Assembly: GCA_903905735.1 (NCBI GenBank)
Contig: CAIVHU010000031.1
Span: forward strand, 1 to 46,858
Direction of reading: 5' to 3'
Length of the DNA: 46,858 bases
Origin: an uncultured beta proteobacterium
GTDB taxonomy: Bacteria > Pseudomonadota > Gammaproteobacteria > Burkholderiales > Burkholderiaceae_C
The notes beneath the pieces are model-generated. The model saw only the letters and a list, made by a program, of their open reading frames with translations. It ran no database searches and was not told the DNA's origin. Of the stretch, positions 1 to 6,859 are shown in pieces (position 1 is the stretch's first letter; each line of letters opens with the position of its first letter). A program made the position numbers and the translations under genes.

Positions 1-1
1 A

Positions 2-703
2 GGCCCGGTAGCGCTGCTGACGCGCGTTGAAAAAACCTATCACATGGACTCGGTGAGTGTGCCGGTGATCAAGGGCGTGGACATTCTGGTGCGCCCGGCC
101 TGTTTTACCGTGCTGCTGGGTCCTTCCGGCAGCGGCAAAACCACCCTGCTCAACATGTTTGGCTGCATTGACAAGCCCGACGCGGGCGAGGTGATGGTGG
201 CGGGCTGCAAGGTGGGGGAACTGTCAGACGACGAGTTGTCAGACTTTCGCGCCAAAAACATCGGCTTCATTTTCCAGAACTTCAACCTGCTGCCAGTGCT
301 CAGCGCCTACGAAAACATCGAATACCCGCTGCTGCTGACCGGTGCCAGCGCCAAAACTCGTGCCGACCGCGTGCCTAAACTGCTTGAAGCTGTGGGCCTG
401 GCCGACAAGGCTCACCACCTGCCCGGCCAGCTCTCGGGCGGCCAGCGCCAGCGCGTGGCCATTGCCCGCGCCCTTGTGCGCAAGCCCAAATTGGTGATTG
501 CCGACGAGCCCACCGCCAACCTCGACAGCGAGACCGGCGCGGCCATTCTGGGATTGATGCGCCGCATGGTGGACCGTTTCCAAGTGTCCTTCATCTTTTC
601 GTCGCATGACTCCGACGTGATCAAGGCCGCGGACGACACCATCTTTCTGAAAGACGGACTGATCCGGGGCGTTCGACGCAAGGGTGCGGAGGCTGCATCA
701 TGA
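2..703 (+). CDS. ABC transporter ATP-binding protein, MacB/LolD type (5' end outside window)
   Basis: This is the nucleotide-binding subunit of an FtsX/MacB/LolD-type ABC exporter, which would hydrolyse ATP at the inner face of the membrane to drive the permease encoded next to it. The Walker A motif GPSGSGKT, a Q-loop (FQNFNLLP), the signature LSGGQRQR, Walker B ([12 protein letters not shown]) and an H-loop (SSHD) are all visible in the expected order. The reading frame stays open to the window edge and encodes [11 protein letters not shown] ahead of the first ATG at 44, which is the usual N-terminal beta strand of this family. The true start therefore lies upstream and the gene is partial here. 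The stop overlaps the permease start (ATGA), so the two are translationally coupled. The substrate is unknown. Confidence 0.93.
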   Translation, partial: GPVALLTRVEKTYHMDSVSVPVIKGVDILVRPACFTVLLGPSGSGKTTLLNMFGCIDKPDAGEVMVAGCKVGELSDDELSDFRAKNIGFIFQNFNLLPVLSAYENIEYPLLLTGASAKTRADRVPKLLEAVGLADKAHHLPGQLSGGQRQRVAIARALVRKPKLVIADEPTANLDSETGAAILGLMRRMVDRFQVSFIFSSHDSDVIKAADDTIFLKDGLIRGVRRKGAEAAS

Positions 704-2097
704 TGACCTTGTCCATTGCTCTGCGCAATTTGCTGCGCAATCGGCGCCGGTCACTGGCGACATTGGTGGCCATGTCGATTGGTGGTGCTGCCATCCTCCT
801 GTTCGGTGGCTTTAGCGGCGACATCAAATATGAGATGCTGACCAAGATCGTCCAAACTGGCGGACATCTGCAAATTCAGCATCGTGACTTTTACCTTTAC
901 GGCAGCGGCAACCCAACCGCGTACGGCATCGAGGACTATCAAAAGATCCTCCAAGCTATAGCAGCTGACGACGTGTTGAAAGACATCGTGGTTGTGGCCA
1001 CGCCCACACTGCAATTTGGCGGCATCGCGGGAAATTACGCTGCTAGTGTTTCGCGCACCATCATTGGCACGGGCTACGTCGCCAAGGACATCAACCTCAT
1101 GCGCAGTTGGAATGAATTTGGTTTGCGCACCAAACCCCCAATGTCCGCATTGGAGGGAACATCGCCTGAATCTGCCGTGGTGGGCGTCGGTGTAGCACGC
1201 GTCTTGCAACTGTGTGACGCACTCAAGATTGAGAAGTGCCCTAAACCCGAAAAAGACCAAGTGACCGATGGTGCAGTCCTGCCCGACGACATCGCACAGC
1301 TCAGCGCACAAGAGGCACCGAAGTCCACAGCCGCGACAACAACAGACCCGCGCCGGATCGAGATTCTGGTGGTGAATTCACGTGGTGCACCCAACGTCAC
1401 AGCAGTGGACGTGATACGTGCAGAGGATCAGGGCTTCAAAGAACTCGACGAAATCTCCGTGATGATGCACCTCTCGAAAATCCAGAAGCTCGTCTACGGT
1501 AAATCAGCGCCCAAAGTGACATCCATCATGATCCAGTTGCGGCATACCGCTCAATTGCCTGCAGCAATTGATCGTTTGAAGCCTATCTTGGCCAAGTTTT
1601 CCAGCAAACAGCCCCTGGTCTTGCAGGATTACCTGAGCTTGAACCCGTTCTTTGTTCAAACGATGCAGATGTTTGACACCATCTTTGGCTTTGTTTTTGT
1701 CCTTATCGGTGCCATTGTCTTGTTCACTGTTGGCAATACGATGAACACCGCCGTCGTTGAACGCACAGTTGAGATCGGCACCTTGCGCGCCATTGGATTG
1801 CGCCGAGCGGGAATTCGGAGCCTGTTCGTGACCGAGGGTGCCCTGCTGGGTGTGTTTGGTTCACTTTTGGGTGTCGTGCTGACCTTTGTGGTGGCGGGCA
1901 TTGTCAACAGTCTGGATATTCCCTGGATACCACCAAGCCGCGTTGAACCCGTGCCACTCATCATCCTGCTGACGGGAGAGACGCGCATGATCATTGGCAC
2001 CACCCTGGCACTGATCTGTATCGCAATCTTTTCAGCCTGGCTGCCAGCCTATCGTGCCGCCAACTTGAAAGTGGTTGATGCGCTGCGCCACGTTTGA
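700..2097 (+). CDS. ABC transporter permease, FtsX/MacB family
   Basis: This 465-residue membrane subunit partners the ATPase immediately upstream, whose stop codon it overlaps. It has the FtsX/LolC topology: one N-terminal transmembrane helix (about residues 17-37), a large extracytoplasmic domain (about 40-310), then three helices near the C-terminus. The motif VVERTVEIGTLRAIGLRR between helices 2 and 3 is typical of the family's coupling region, and the protein ends with LPAYRAANLKVVDALRH. Family members move lipoproteins, peptides or signals (mechanotransmission) rather than small solutes. The periplasmic domain is low in similarity to anything I recognise, so the substrate is open. A second ATG at 703 is an alternative start. 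Confidence 0.92.
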   Translation: MMTLSIALRNLLRNRRRSLATLVAMSIGGAAILLFGGFSGDIKYEMLTKIVQTGGHLQIQHRDFYLYGSGNPTAYGIEDYQKILQAIAADDVLKDIVVVATPTLQFGGIAGNYAASVSRTIIGTGYVAKDINLMRSWNEFGLRTKPPMSALEGTSPESAVVGVGVARVLQLCDALKIEKCPKPEKDQVTDGAVLPDDIAQLSAQEAPKSTAATTTDPRRIEILVVNSRGAPNVTAVDVIRAEDQGFKELDEISVMMHLSKIQKLVYGKSAPKVTSIMIQLRHTAQLPAAIDRLKPILAKFSSKQPLVLQDYLSLNPFFVQTMQMFDTIFGFVFVLIGAIVLFTVGNTMNTAVVERTVEIGTLRAIGLRRAGIRSLFVTEGALLGVFGSLLGVVLTFVVAGIVNSLDIPWIPPSRVEPVPLIILLTGETRMIIGTTLALICIAIFSAWLPAYRAANLKVVDALRHV

Positions 2098-2178
2098 GTC
2101 GGTGGCAAGCGGTGTCGGAAAGCTTTTCATGGCGCCTGCTGACCGTGGTCTTGACGGGGTTAAGAAACTAAAAACCGT

Positions 2179-2221
2179 CAGGATTCTTTACACATGAAAA
2201 ACAACAATGCCAAGAATCCTG
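2179..2221 (+). promoter_or_regulatory. Inverted repeat, candidate enhancer (activator) site for the PEP-CTERM gene
   Basis: CAGGATTCTT at 2179-2188 and AAGAATCCTG at 2212-2221 are perfect 10-bp inverted arms separated by 23 bases. The arms are about three helical turns apart and the centre lies about 78 bp upstream of the -24 element. This is where an NtrC-family activator usually binds. The arms are AT-rich, have a long spacer and no T-tract, so a terminator is unlikely. XrtA genomes usually encode PrsK/PrsR, so PrsR is the obvious candidate ligand; that is inference. Confidence 0.55.
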
Positions 2222-2246
2222 GGTTAAAAATAGTTTTTCATAACAA

Positions 2247-2259
2247 AATCAATAACTTA
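2247..2259 (+). promoter_or_regulatory. IHF consensus site
   Basis: AATCAATAACTTA matches the IHF consensus WATCAANNNNTTR at every fixed position. It lies in an AT-rich stretch between the upstream inverted repeat and the -24/-12 promoter, where IHF bending is needed to bring a bound activator to sigma-54 polymerase. Confidence 0.55.
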
Positions 2260-2276
2260 GGATATTTTTGATAATT

Positions 2277-2292
2277 TGGCACAAAACATGCT
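2277..2292 (+). promoter_or_regulatory. Sigma-54 (-24/-12) promoter of the PEP-CTERM gene
   Basis: TGGCACAAAACATGCT carries the invariant GG (2278-2279) and GC (2290-2291) with exactly 10 bases between them, and TGGCAC matches the -24 consensus fully. It ends 50 bases before the ATG at 2342. Sigma-54 control of PEP-CTERM genes through PrsK/PrsR is described for exosortase A systems. Confidence 0.75.
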
Positions 2293-2341
2293 TTTAATTT
2301 TTGGCAAGTCATCAACCTTTGTTCCTTATTGGAGTACCACC

Positions 2342-3127
2342 ATGATCAAGAAATCACTCATCAGTGCTGCAGTTGCTGCAAGCCTGTTCGCGCTGTCATC
2401 TGCCGCCTCTGCTAACCCCACTCCTCTGTCCAATTGGTATATCGATACCGATGGCGCTGGTGGTAATGCTCCGGTTCTAGTCCTAGACTACTTGGATCTC
2501 GTAGGTACTGCGTTTGTTGAAAACACGTTCACCAGTGGGACAGCATTCAACTTCAATGAAGCGGGACTTTTCAATGCGGCAACCGCCGATGGCAGTACGC
2601 CCCTGAATCCTTCGCTTTCCGCAACATTCATCGGCACAGGCAGCGGCACAACAGGCGGCGCATTGACATTTGCGACGGGAGGTACCCTCAAGGTATTCTC
2701 TGGAGCGACCGACATTGCCGACTTTACGTTGCTCAGTGGTAGTGCCAATCTCTTTGCCAACTCGACACTGCCAAATGGAACTGTTTCCCTGATTTTCAAG
2801 GCGACAGCCATGGATGCCGGATACTTCTTTAATTCAGCAATGCAAGATTTGGCAGCGAGTGTTCTGTCACCAACCGGTTTAGTGTTGGGCATGGCAACAA
2901 CCAATGTCATCAACTTGAACTCGGCCGTGTCAACGCCGTTGATCAACGCTTACAACGCTGGATTTGGAACGAGTCTGGTCAGCGCTACCGGTGATGGTTT
3001 TAACACGTTGAAGTTGTCCAACAATGGTCAATTTCAAATGGCTGTCCCTGAACCGTCCATGCTTAGCCTGCTAGGCTTGGCCTTGGTGGGTGTTGGTTTC
3101 ACTACCCGCCGTAAAAGCAAAGTCTAA
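2342..3127 (+). CDS. PEP-CTERM sorting-domain protein, exosortase A substrate
   Basis: This secreted protein of 261 residues is a predicted XrtA substrate. It has a Sec signal peptide (MIKKSLISAAVAASLFALSSAASA, given here only in outline: a KK start, a hydrophobic core and an ASA cleavage site near residue 24). Its tripartite C-terminal sorting signal is VPEP at 235-238, a hydrophobic helix (SLLGLALVGVGF) and a basic RRKSK tail. The middle is rich in Gly, Thr, Ser, Asn and Ala and has no Cys, as in other extracellular PEP-CTERM proteins. A segment near residue 26 (NWYIDTDGAGGNAPV) recalls flocculation-associated PEP-CTERM proteins, but I cannot confirm that subfamily. The start at 2342 is chosen over the upstream TTG at 2276 because GGAG lies at 2331-2334 and because 2276 overlaps the promoter. 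It is monocistronic, with its own terminator. Confidence 0.93.
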   Translation: MIKKSLISAAVAASLFALSSAASANPTPLSNWYIDTDGAGGNAPVLVLDYLDLVGTAFVENTFTSGTAFNFNEAGLFNAATADGSTPLNPSLSATFIGTGSGTTGGALTFATGGTLKVFSGATDIADFTLLSGSANLFANSTLPNGTVSLIFKATAMDAGYFFNSAMQDLAASVLSPTGLVLGMATTNVINLNSAVSTPLINAYNAGFGTSLVSATGDGFNTLKLSNNGQFQMAVPEPSMLSLLGLALVGVGFTTRRKSKV

Positions 3128-3157
3128 GACGACCTGACGAAGTTGATGGCTTGCAGG

Positions 3158-3185
3158 AAGCCCCGTGGCAACACGGGGCTTTTTT
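3158..3185 (+). terminator. Rho-independent terminator of the PEP-CTERM gene
   Basis: A perfect 10-bp stem, AAGCCCCGTG (3158-3167) and CACGGGGCTT (3172-3181), closes a GCAA tetraloop and runs into six T residues (3180-3185). It begins 30 bases after the stop codon. Confidence 0.93.
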
Positions 3186-3186
3186 G

Positions 3187-3481
3187 TTTCTGTGTTGCAG
3201 ACACCGACAGTACTGCATGACCGCCGCCAGAGACAGCATCTTTTTACCCTGAAGGCCCCTGTCTTTCAAGGGCTAGCAGCTATCCTTTTCTGATTCGTTC
3301 GCATGAGGCTCATGGCCCGAAGCTGGTACGACGCGAGCCAGAGCGTCGTTGGAGCGAAGAATATGCCGACTTCGTCGTAACCTACAACGCAGCCTTCCAT
3401 GCCGAATGGCTGACGCTGCACAGGACCCGATCACCGCGTCGCTGTGTTTACTCTTTCAGGGTTGCTGACATCGGCGGCAAG
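3187..3481. other. Gene-poor spacer, possible gene remnant
   Basis: No intact gene is recognised between the terminator and the end of the nitroreductase gene. One + frame is open from about 3285 to 3440 without a start codon. It reads like a protein fragment (for example RRWSEEYADFVVTYN) followed by unrelated sequence. It could be the relic of a small gene, but I cannot name a family. Confidence 0.3.
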
Positions 3482-4552
3482 TCAAACTCGCATAAGTTCA
3501 GCCACATCCTGCCGGATGGAACGGCTGACCGGAATCGGGCAGACACCCACCCTGGCGAAAAAGCCAAAGGGTTCGGTAGGCGAGACTTGTGCGATGCCCT
3601 CAAAGTCTGACGCCATCTGGCCGGCCAGTTCCGCCAGCTGCGCATCGGCTGAAAACCGCCTCCCGGCGCGGGCATACCACCGGAAAATCACCGGAGTCAT
3701 CTGCGGTTGCAAATGCAGTTCTAGCTGGGTAGCGGTGAGCCAAAGACGTTGCACCGCCATGCCCAGATGCACCCAGTCTTCCAGTTGTATGGGTGGCTTT
3801 TCGGGCCGCACCAGCACATGCGCAGCACAGCGCAAACCGGGCAGCAGGTCAAGCTGCAGTCGTGGCGCGACCGTGCCTGCGAGGTAGCGGTTGAAGAAGT
3901 CCACCCGGCTCCAGCTTTGCATCACCCAATGCATCAGGCGTGCGGTCAAGGGGTCCACACCCACGGCCTCTTCTGGGATGCGGTCCTTGCTGAAACGTAC
4001 GCCCCATTCGATGATGTTTTTGTGCACCGGGTAGGCTTCCGGGCAGACCAGGCGGATTTTGGCGCTGCGCCACAGCAGCGCTGCCACCTGCCGGCGCTGA
4101 GCGGCAGACTCAAACCACTGCACCGTGAACCCCTCGCCAGTCGCCTTGCCGAGCACCAGGCGCTGAGCAGCGGTCAGTGGCGCGGTTTGCATGGGACGGC
4201 GCTGCACCGTACGCTTTTCAATGAATTCAAACAGCGCATCGCGCTGCAAACTGGCCTCGTTGATCAGGTGCACGTCATACACCGGCGTGCGGTGCTCACC
4301 GCTGCTGTTGGCCGACCAGGTGGCTTTCAGACCCCAGCGGGAGGCCGCAATGCGCAAAGTTTCCAGCAGCGCACCGTGGGCGATTTGGCTGGGGTGACCG
4401 TCATAGTCGTACAGAACGTGGTCGCGGGTATCGAAACCATGCACCCGGATATGCTGGTCGCCAGCGATTTCAAAGCGCCAGGGCTGGGTATTGTCGCCGC
4501 TGGGTGCCCAGCGGGCAAGGTCAAGAATGTGGGCTATTGTCTCGCGGCTCAT
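3482..4552 (-). CDS. Nitroreductase-fold protein, partner of ThiF-like gene
   Basis: A 356-residue protein of the nitroreductase superfamily, a flavin-binding fold. The N-terminus IAHILDLARWAPSGDNTQPW is the classical opening of the family, in which the Ser/Asn region contacts FMN. The C-terminal part (FFARVGVCPIPVSRS) corresponds to the usual closing strand. It is longer than stand-alone nitroreductases (about 200 residues), with an inserted middle. It is divergent from the ThiF-like gene across only 59 bases. Mycobacterial Rv1355c (MoeY), as I recall, fuses ThiF and nitroreductase-like domains, so the two probably act together. The substrate and whether it is a redox enzyme are unknown. It could be a flavin-independent modification enzyme like other divergent members. 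Confidence 0.82.
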   Translation of the reverse strand: MSRETIAHILDLARWAPSGDNTQPWRFEIAGDQHIRVHGFDTRDHVLYDYDGHPSQIAHGALLETLRIAASRWGLKATWSANSSGEHRTPVYDVHLINEASLQRDALFEFIEKRTVQRRPMQTAPLTAAQRLVLGKATGEGFTVQWFESAAQRRQVAALLWRSAKIRLVCPEAYPVHKNIIEWGVRFSKDRIPEEAVGVDPLTARLMHWVMQSWSRVDFFNRYLAGTVAPRLQLDLLPGLRCAAHVLVRPEKPPIQLEDWVHLGMAVQRLWLTATQLELHLQPQMTPVIFRWYARAGRRFSADAQLAELAGQMASDFEGIAQVSPTEPFGFFARVGVCPIPVSRSIRQDVAELMRV

Positions 4553-4611
4553 GATGTAGCACTATACGGGAACGCCGGGGTAAACTGAAACCACTTCAAT
4601 TCACACTTTTT

Positions 4612-5490
4612 ATGTCACCCACCATCCAATTTGACTACCAAAGCGCCTTTTCCCGCAACATTGGTTGGGTGACCGCTGCCGAGCAGGAAAAGCTGCGCCA
4701 AGCGCGCATCGCCATTGCTGGCCTGGGTGGCGTCGGTGGCGCACACCTGCTCACGCTCAGCCGCCTGGGCCTGGCTCATTTCAACATTGCCGACTTTGAC
4801 GACTTTGATGTGCACAACATGAACCGCCAGGCCGGTGCGTTCATGCCGTTCATGGGTCAGCCCAAGATCGACACCGTGGCTCGGCTAGCCCATGACATCA
4901 ACCCCGAAACCGACTTGCGGCTGTTCCCTCAGGGAGTTACCCCCGAAAACGTGGACGATTTTCTGAAAGACGTGGACGTGTATGTGGACGGCCTCGACTT
5001 CTTTGCCCTGCCCGCGCGGCGCATGGTATTTGCCAAATGTCGCGAAAAAGGCATCCCGGCCCTGACCGCCGCGCCTCTGGGCATGGGTGTCGCTTTTCTT
5101 TACTTCAGCCCCACAGGCATGAGTTTTGAGGACTACTTCAAGGTGGAAGGGCACGAGCAGCAGGAGCAATACGCCCGCTTTATTGCCGGACTGTCCCCCG
5201 CCATGCTCAACCGCGACTACCTGGTGGCGCCCGAGGCGGTGAACTTTGCGGAAAAGCGCGGGCCGTCCACGATCATGGCGTGTGACCTGTGCGCGGGGGT
5301 GATGGGCACTTCGGTGCTGAAGGTGTTGCTCAAACGCGGTGACATCAAGGCCGCCCCCTGGGGCATGCACTTTGATGCCTACCACCAGAAGCTCAAACAC
5401 ACCTGGCGCCCCTTTGGCAATGCCAACGCGCTGCAGCAACTGCTGCTGAAGTTCATCCGGCCAGTGCTGCGGGGTAAACATCCCAAGTAG
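4612..5490 (+). CDS. ThiF/MoeB/HesA-family adenylyltransferase
   Basis: This E1-like enzyme of 292 residues should activate a carboxylate by adenylation. The dinucleotide-binding loop GLGGVGGAHL (about residues 38-47) is followed by DFDDFDVHNMNRQ, which carries the ATP-contacting Asp/Asn/Arg of the family. A single CxxC (CDLC, about residue 226) remains of the usual two zinc-binding pairs, and no obvious catalytic Cys loop of the ubiquitin-E1 type is seen. Its likely partner is the divergent nitroreductase-fold gene. No ubiquitin-like or ThiS-like gene is next to it. The last 80 or so bases of this gene recur three times downstream (see repeats), and an interspersed repeat starts at its stop codon. 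The start at 4612 is the first ATG in frame with the conserved N-terminus. Confidence 0.88.
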   Translation: MSPTIQFDYQSAFSRNIGWVTAAEQEKLRQARIAIAGLGGVGGAHLLTLSRLGLAHFNIADFDDFDVHNMNRQAGAFMPFMGQPKIDTVARLAHDINPETDLRLFPQGVTPENVDDFLKDVDVYVDGLDFFALPARRMVFAKCREKGIPALTAAPLGMGVAFLYFSPTGMSFEDYFKVEGHEQQEQYARFIAGLSPAMLNRDYLVAPEAVNFAEKRGPSTIMACDLCAGVMGTSVLKVLLKRGDIKAAPWGMHFDAYHQKLKHTWRPFGNANALQQLLLKFIRPVLRGKHPK

Positions 5491-5549
5491 CTATGTTTAA
5501 GATAGCTACTGACCTATATATATTAAGGGTATAAAGGCATTTTAATAAA
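5361..5549 (+). repeat. thiF 3'-end repeat copy R1 (in the intact gene)
   Basis: This is the parental position of a sequence found again at 6698, 7420 and 8391. The shared core is 5382-5460 (79 bases encoding HQKLKHTWRPFGNANALQQL and onward). With copy R3 the similarity runs from 5361 through the stop codon and the adjoining interspersed repeat to about 5549. Confidence 0.9.
5488..5549 (+). repeat. Short interspersed repeat, copy 1
   Basis: It starts at the thiF stop with perfect arms TAGCTAT (5488-5494) and ATAGCTA (5502-5508), then AAGGGTATAAAGGCATTTTA. The same family occurs at 7547 and, in opposite orientation, at 22975 and 32647. Similar elements are frequent between genes in Comamonadaceae. 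It may act as a weak hairpin behind genes. Confidence 0.6.
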
Positions 5550-5557
5550 TATCAAAA

Positions 5558-5610
5558 AGGGCAGTGCAGGATGACTACACATAGTTCTTCATTTGTCAAT
5601 GCACCGCCCT
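5558..5610. repeat. 53-bp element with 11-bp terminal inverted repeats
   Basis: AGGGCAGTGCA (5558-5568) and TGCACCGCCCT (5600-5610) are inverted with one mismatch and flank 31 bases. This resembles the fused ends of an insertion sequence or a miniature element, but no clear target duplication is seen. Confidence 0.35.
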
Positions 5611-5647
5611 AATTTCAACCTGCCTTCGGCCGATACGGATCAATATA

Positions 5648-5667
5648 GCTAAACTGTACACCTTAGC
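5648..5667. promoter_or_regulatory. Candidate autoregulatory operator of the Phd-type antitoxin
   Basis: GCTAA (5648-5652) and TTAGC (5663-5667) flank a central TGTACA palindrome just before the ribosome-binding site. Phd/YefM antitoxins repress their own promoters through such palindromes. Confidence 0.4.
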
Positions 5668-5686
5668 CACTTTCAAGGAGGCCATC

Positions 5687-5971
5687 ATGATTACAATTTC
5701 TTCCGTTGACGCTCAGAACCGCTTTGGTCAGTTGCTGGATACCGTTCAGCGTGAACCTGTGGTGATCACACGCCACGGTCGAATGGCCGCGTATATGGTT
5801 TCAGCGCAAGATATGCAGGATTTGCAGAACCTGCAAACGGCCCGCACTCAGCGGCAAAGCGCTGTGCAAGCGTTTGAGGACTGGAGTCAGCGCGCCGCAG
5901 CGGCTGCGCTGCCCGCCGCTGCCGAGCTGACCGATAGCGATGTTGTGCGTCTGGTGAAAGAGTCCAGGTGA
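5687..5971 (+). CDS. Phd/YefM-family antitoxin, toxin partner degraded
   Basis: A 94-residue antitoxin of the Phd/YefM type. The N-terminal DNA-binding part, ISSVDAQNRFGQLLDTVQ...PVVITRHGRMAAYMVS, is the canonical fold that dimerises on the operator. The C-terminal half is acidic and Ala-rich and would be the toxin-neutralising tail. AAGGAGG (5675-5681) precedes the ATG by five bases. The stop overlaps a GTG that begins the remains of a PIN-domain toxin, so this was a two-gene module whose toxin has decayed. It lies in the interval between thiF-end repeats R1 and R2. An intact antitoxin without its toxin may serve as an anti-addiction factor or simply be decaying. Confidence 0.88.
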   Translation: MITISSVDAQNRFGQLLDTVQREPVVITRHGRMAAYMVSAQDMQDLQNLQTARTQRQSAVQAFEDWSQRAAAAALPAAAELTDSDVVRLVKESR

Positions 5972-6080
5972 AAGCAGATCGGCGGTTTGTGCTGGACACC
6001 AGCGCGCTGGTCGGGGCTTCGGGTACAAGTGGTGTTGGTTGTCGCGGAAACCACGCTGCTGTCAGTTAGACAGTAAACTG
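5968..6080 (+). pseudogene. PIN-domain toxin remnant
   Basis: From GTG 5968 the frame reads KADRRFVLDTSALVGA, the first strand and first catalytic Asp of a PIN ribonuclease. Similarity to PIN toxins is then lost and that frame stops near 6066. A second frame continues VVLVVAETTLLSVRQ to a stop at about 6080. Only about a quarter of a normal toxin (about 130-140 residues) remains, so it is a pseudogene. It was the partner of the Phd-type antitoxin, with which it overlaps. Confidence 0.65.
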
Positions 6081-6082
6081 AC
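6061..6082. promoter_or_regulatory. Inverted repeat, candidate operator of the DUF2281-type antitoxin module
   Basis: GTCAGTT (6061-6067) and AACTGAC (6076-6082) are perfect 7-bp arms with an 8-base spacer, ending 26 bases before the antitoxin ATG at 6109. The position and symmetry fit an autoregulatory TA operator. Confidence 0.45.
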
Positions 6083-6108
6083 ATGACTGAACCCCACCAG
6101 GAAAATAC

Positions 6109-6336
6109 ATGTCAATAACTGCTGATCGCCTCTTGGAAACGGTCCAAGCCTTGCCTGAGCCGTTGTTGGCTGAGGTTTTGGACTTTGCCGATTTTTTGCG
6201 CGCGAGGTCAACTGGCCTGCTGAGTCAACCGGCAGACGTTCCCCTCTCCAGTTTGTGCGGCGGTCTGGAGAACACCCAAACCTTTGGTGGATCACCCGTG
6301 ATCATTCAGCAGCAGTTGCGCGAAGAGTGGCGTTAA
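6109..6336 (+). CDS. DUF2281/VapB-like antitoxin
   Basis: A 75-residue protein whose N-terminus, RLLETVQALPEPLLAEVLDFADFLRAR, is the characteristic DUF2281 helix pair found in antitoxins of PIN-domain toxins. The C-terminal part (SSLCGGLENTQTFGGSPVIIQQQLREEW) would bind the toxin. AGGAAAA precedes the ATG. A PIN-domain reading frame follows directly but is frameshifted, so the module is probably inactive as a toxin. A related antitoxin is found at 31976. It lies between thiF-end repeats R1 and R2. Confidence 0.8.
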   Translation: MSITADRLLETVQALPEPLLAEVLDFADFLRARSTGLLSQPADVPLSSLCGGLENTQTFGGSPVIIQQQLREEWR

Positions 6337-6648
6337 GTACCTGCTTAATACCAATTTCATTCTGGGAATGCTGAAGTCAGCACCAGAGGTGTTGGCCGTG
6401 TTGGGGAGCACTGGCGTCATGGCGGGGCAATGCGCCTACAGTGCTGTAACACGCATGGAGTTGCTTGGGTTTCCTGGCATCACAGTGCAAGAAGATGCCT
6501 TGATCCGGCAACGATTGAGCTGCGCTGCACGCGTCGGGTCAAGTTGCCAGATGCGCTGATAGCAGCAACTGCGCTCTGCCACCGTTTAGAGCTATTGACG
6601 ATGGATAAAGGTCTCAATTCTGTTGTCGTGGAGTCGGTTAGAACCTGA
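6332..6648 (+). pseudogene. VapC-like PIN-domain toxin, frameshifted
   Basis: The reading frame starts as KYLLNTNFILGMLK with no start codon in frame; a preceding GTG is one base out of phase. It continues through the conserved TRMELLGFPGI segment. Near 6510 the coding switches frame to RVKLPDALIAATALCHRLELLTMD, the C-terminal PIN motif with the acidic Asp of LPDA. At least one frameshift, and probably two, separate the parts. Added together they cover a normal VapC of about 130 residues, so decay is recent. It pairs with the antitoxin at 6109 and is nearly identical in layout to the intact pair at 31976-32562. Confidence 0.75.
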
Positions 6649-6658
6649 TGGCAGAAGG

Positions 6659-6791
6659 CAGCCCAAGATCGACAACTTGGGCGGTCCGGCCCTCATGCCA
6701 CCAGAAGCTCAAACACACCTGGCGCCCCTTTGGCAACGCCAACCCGCTGCAGCAGTTGTTGCTGAAGTTCATCCGGGGGCCCGGCATGACA
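6659..6791 (+). repeat. thiF 3'-end repeat copy R2 (composite, internally deleted)
   Basis: The core 6698-6776 matches thiF 5382-5460. Just before it, CAGCCCAAGATCGACA (6659-6674) equals thiF 4858-4873 exactly, so this is a relic of a longer thiF copy that lost about 500 internal bases. After the core, CCCGGCATGACA (6780-6791) equals the right arm of the hairpin at 7614-7634 plus four bases. The sequence normally between thiF and that hairpin has been deleted. Confidence 0.8.
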
Positions 6792-6859
6792 GCCGGTGGC
6801 ATTGATCCTGGGTCGGCAGTCGGCACGCCAGACCAGGCCTGTCACGGAAGTCCCTTGAG

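Noticed and set aside
2179..2221. Inverted repeat upstream of the PEP-CTERM gene as terminator of the ABC operon
   Set aside because: The loop is 23 bases, the stem is AT-rich and no T-tract follows on the + strand. Its placement fits an activator site better.
3749..4588. 279-codon + frame opposite the nitroreductase gene
   Set aside because: It is the antisense shadow of a gene with clear family motifs and has no recognisable features.
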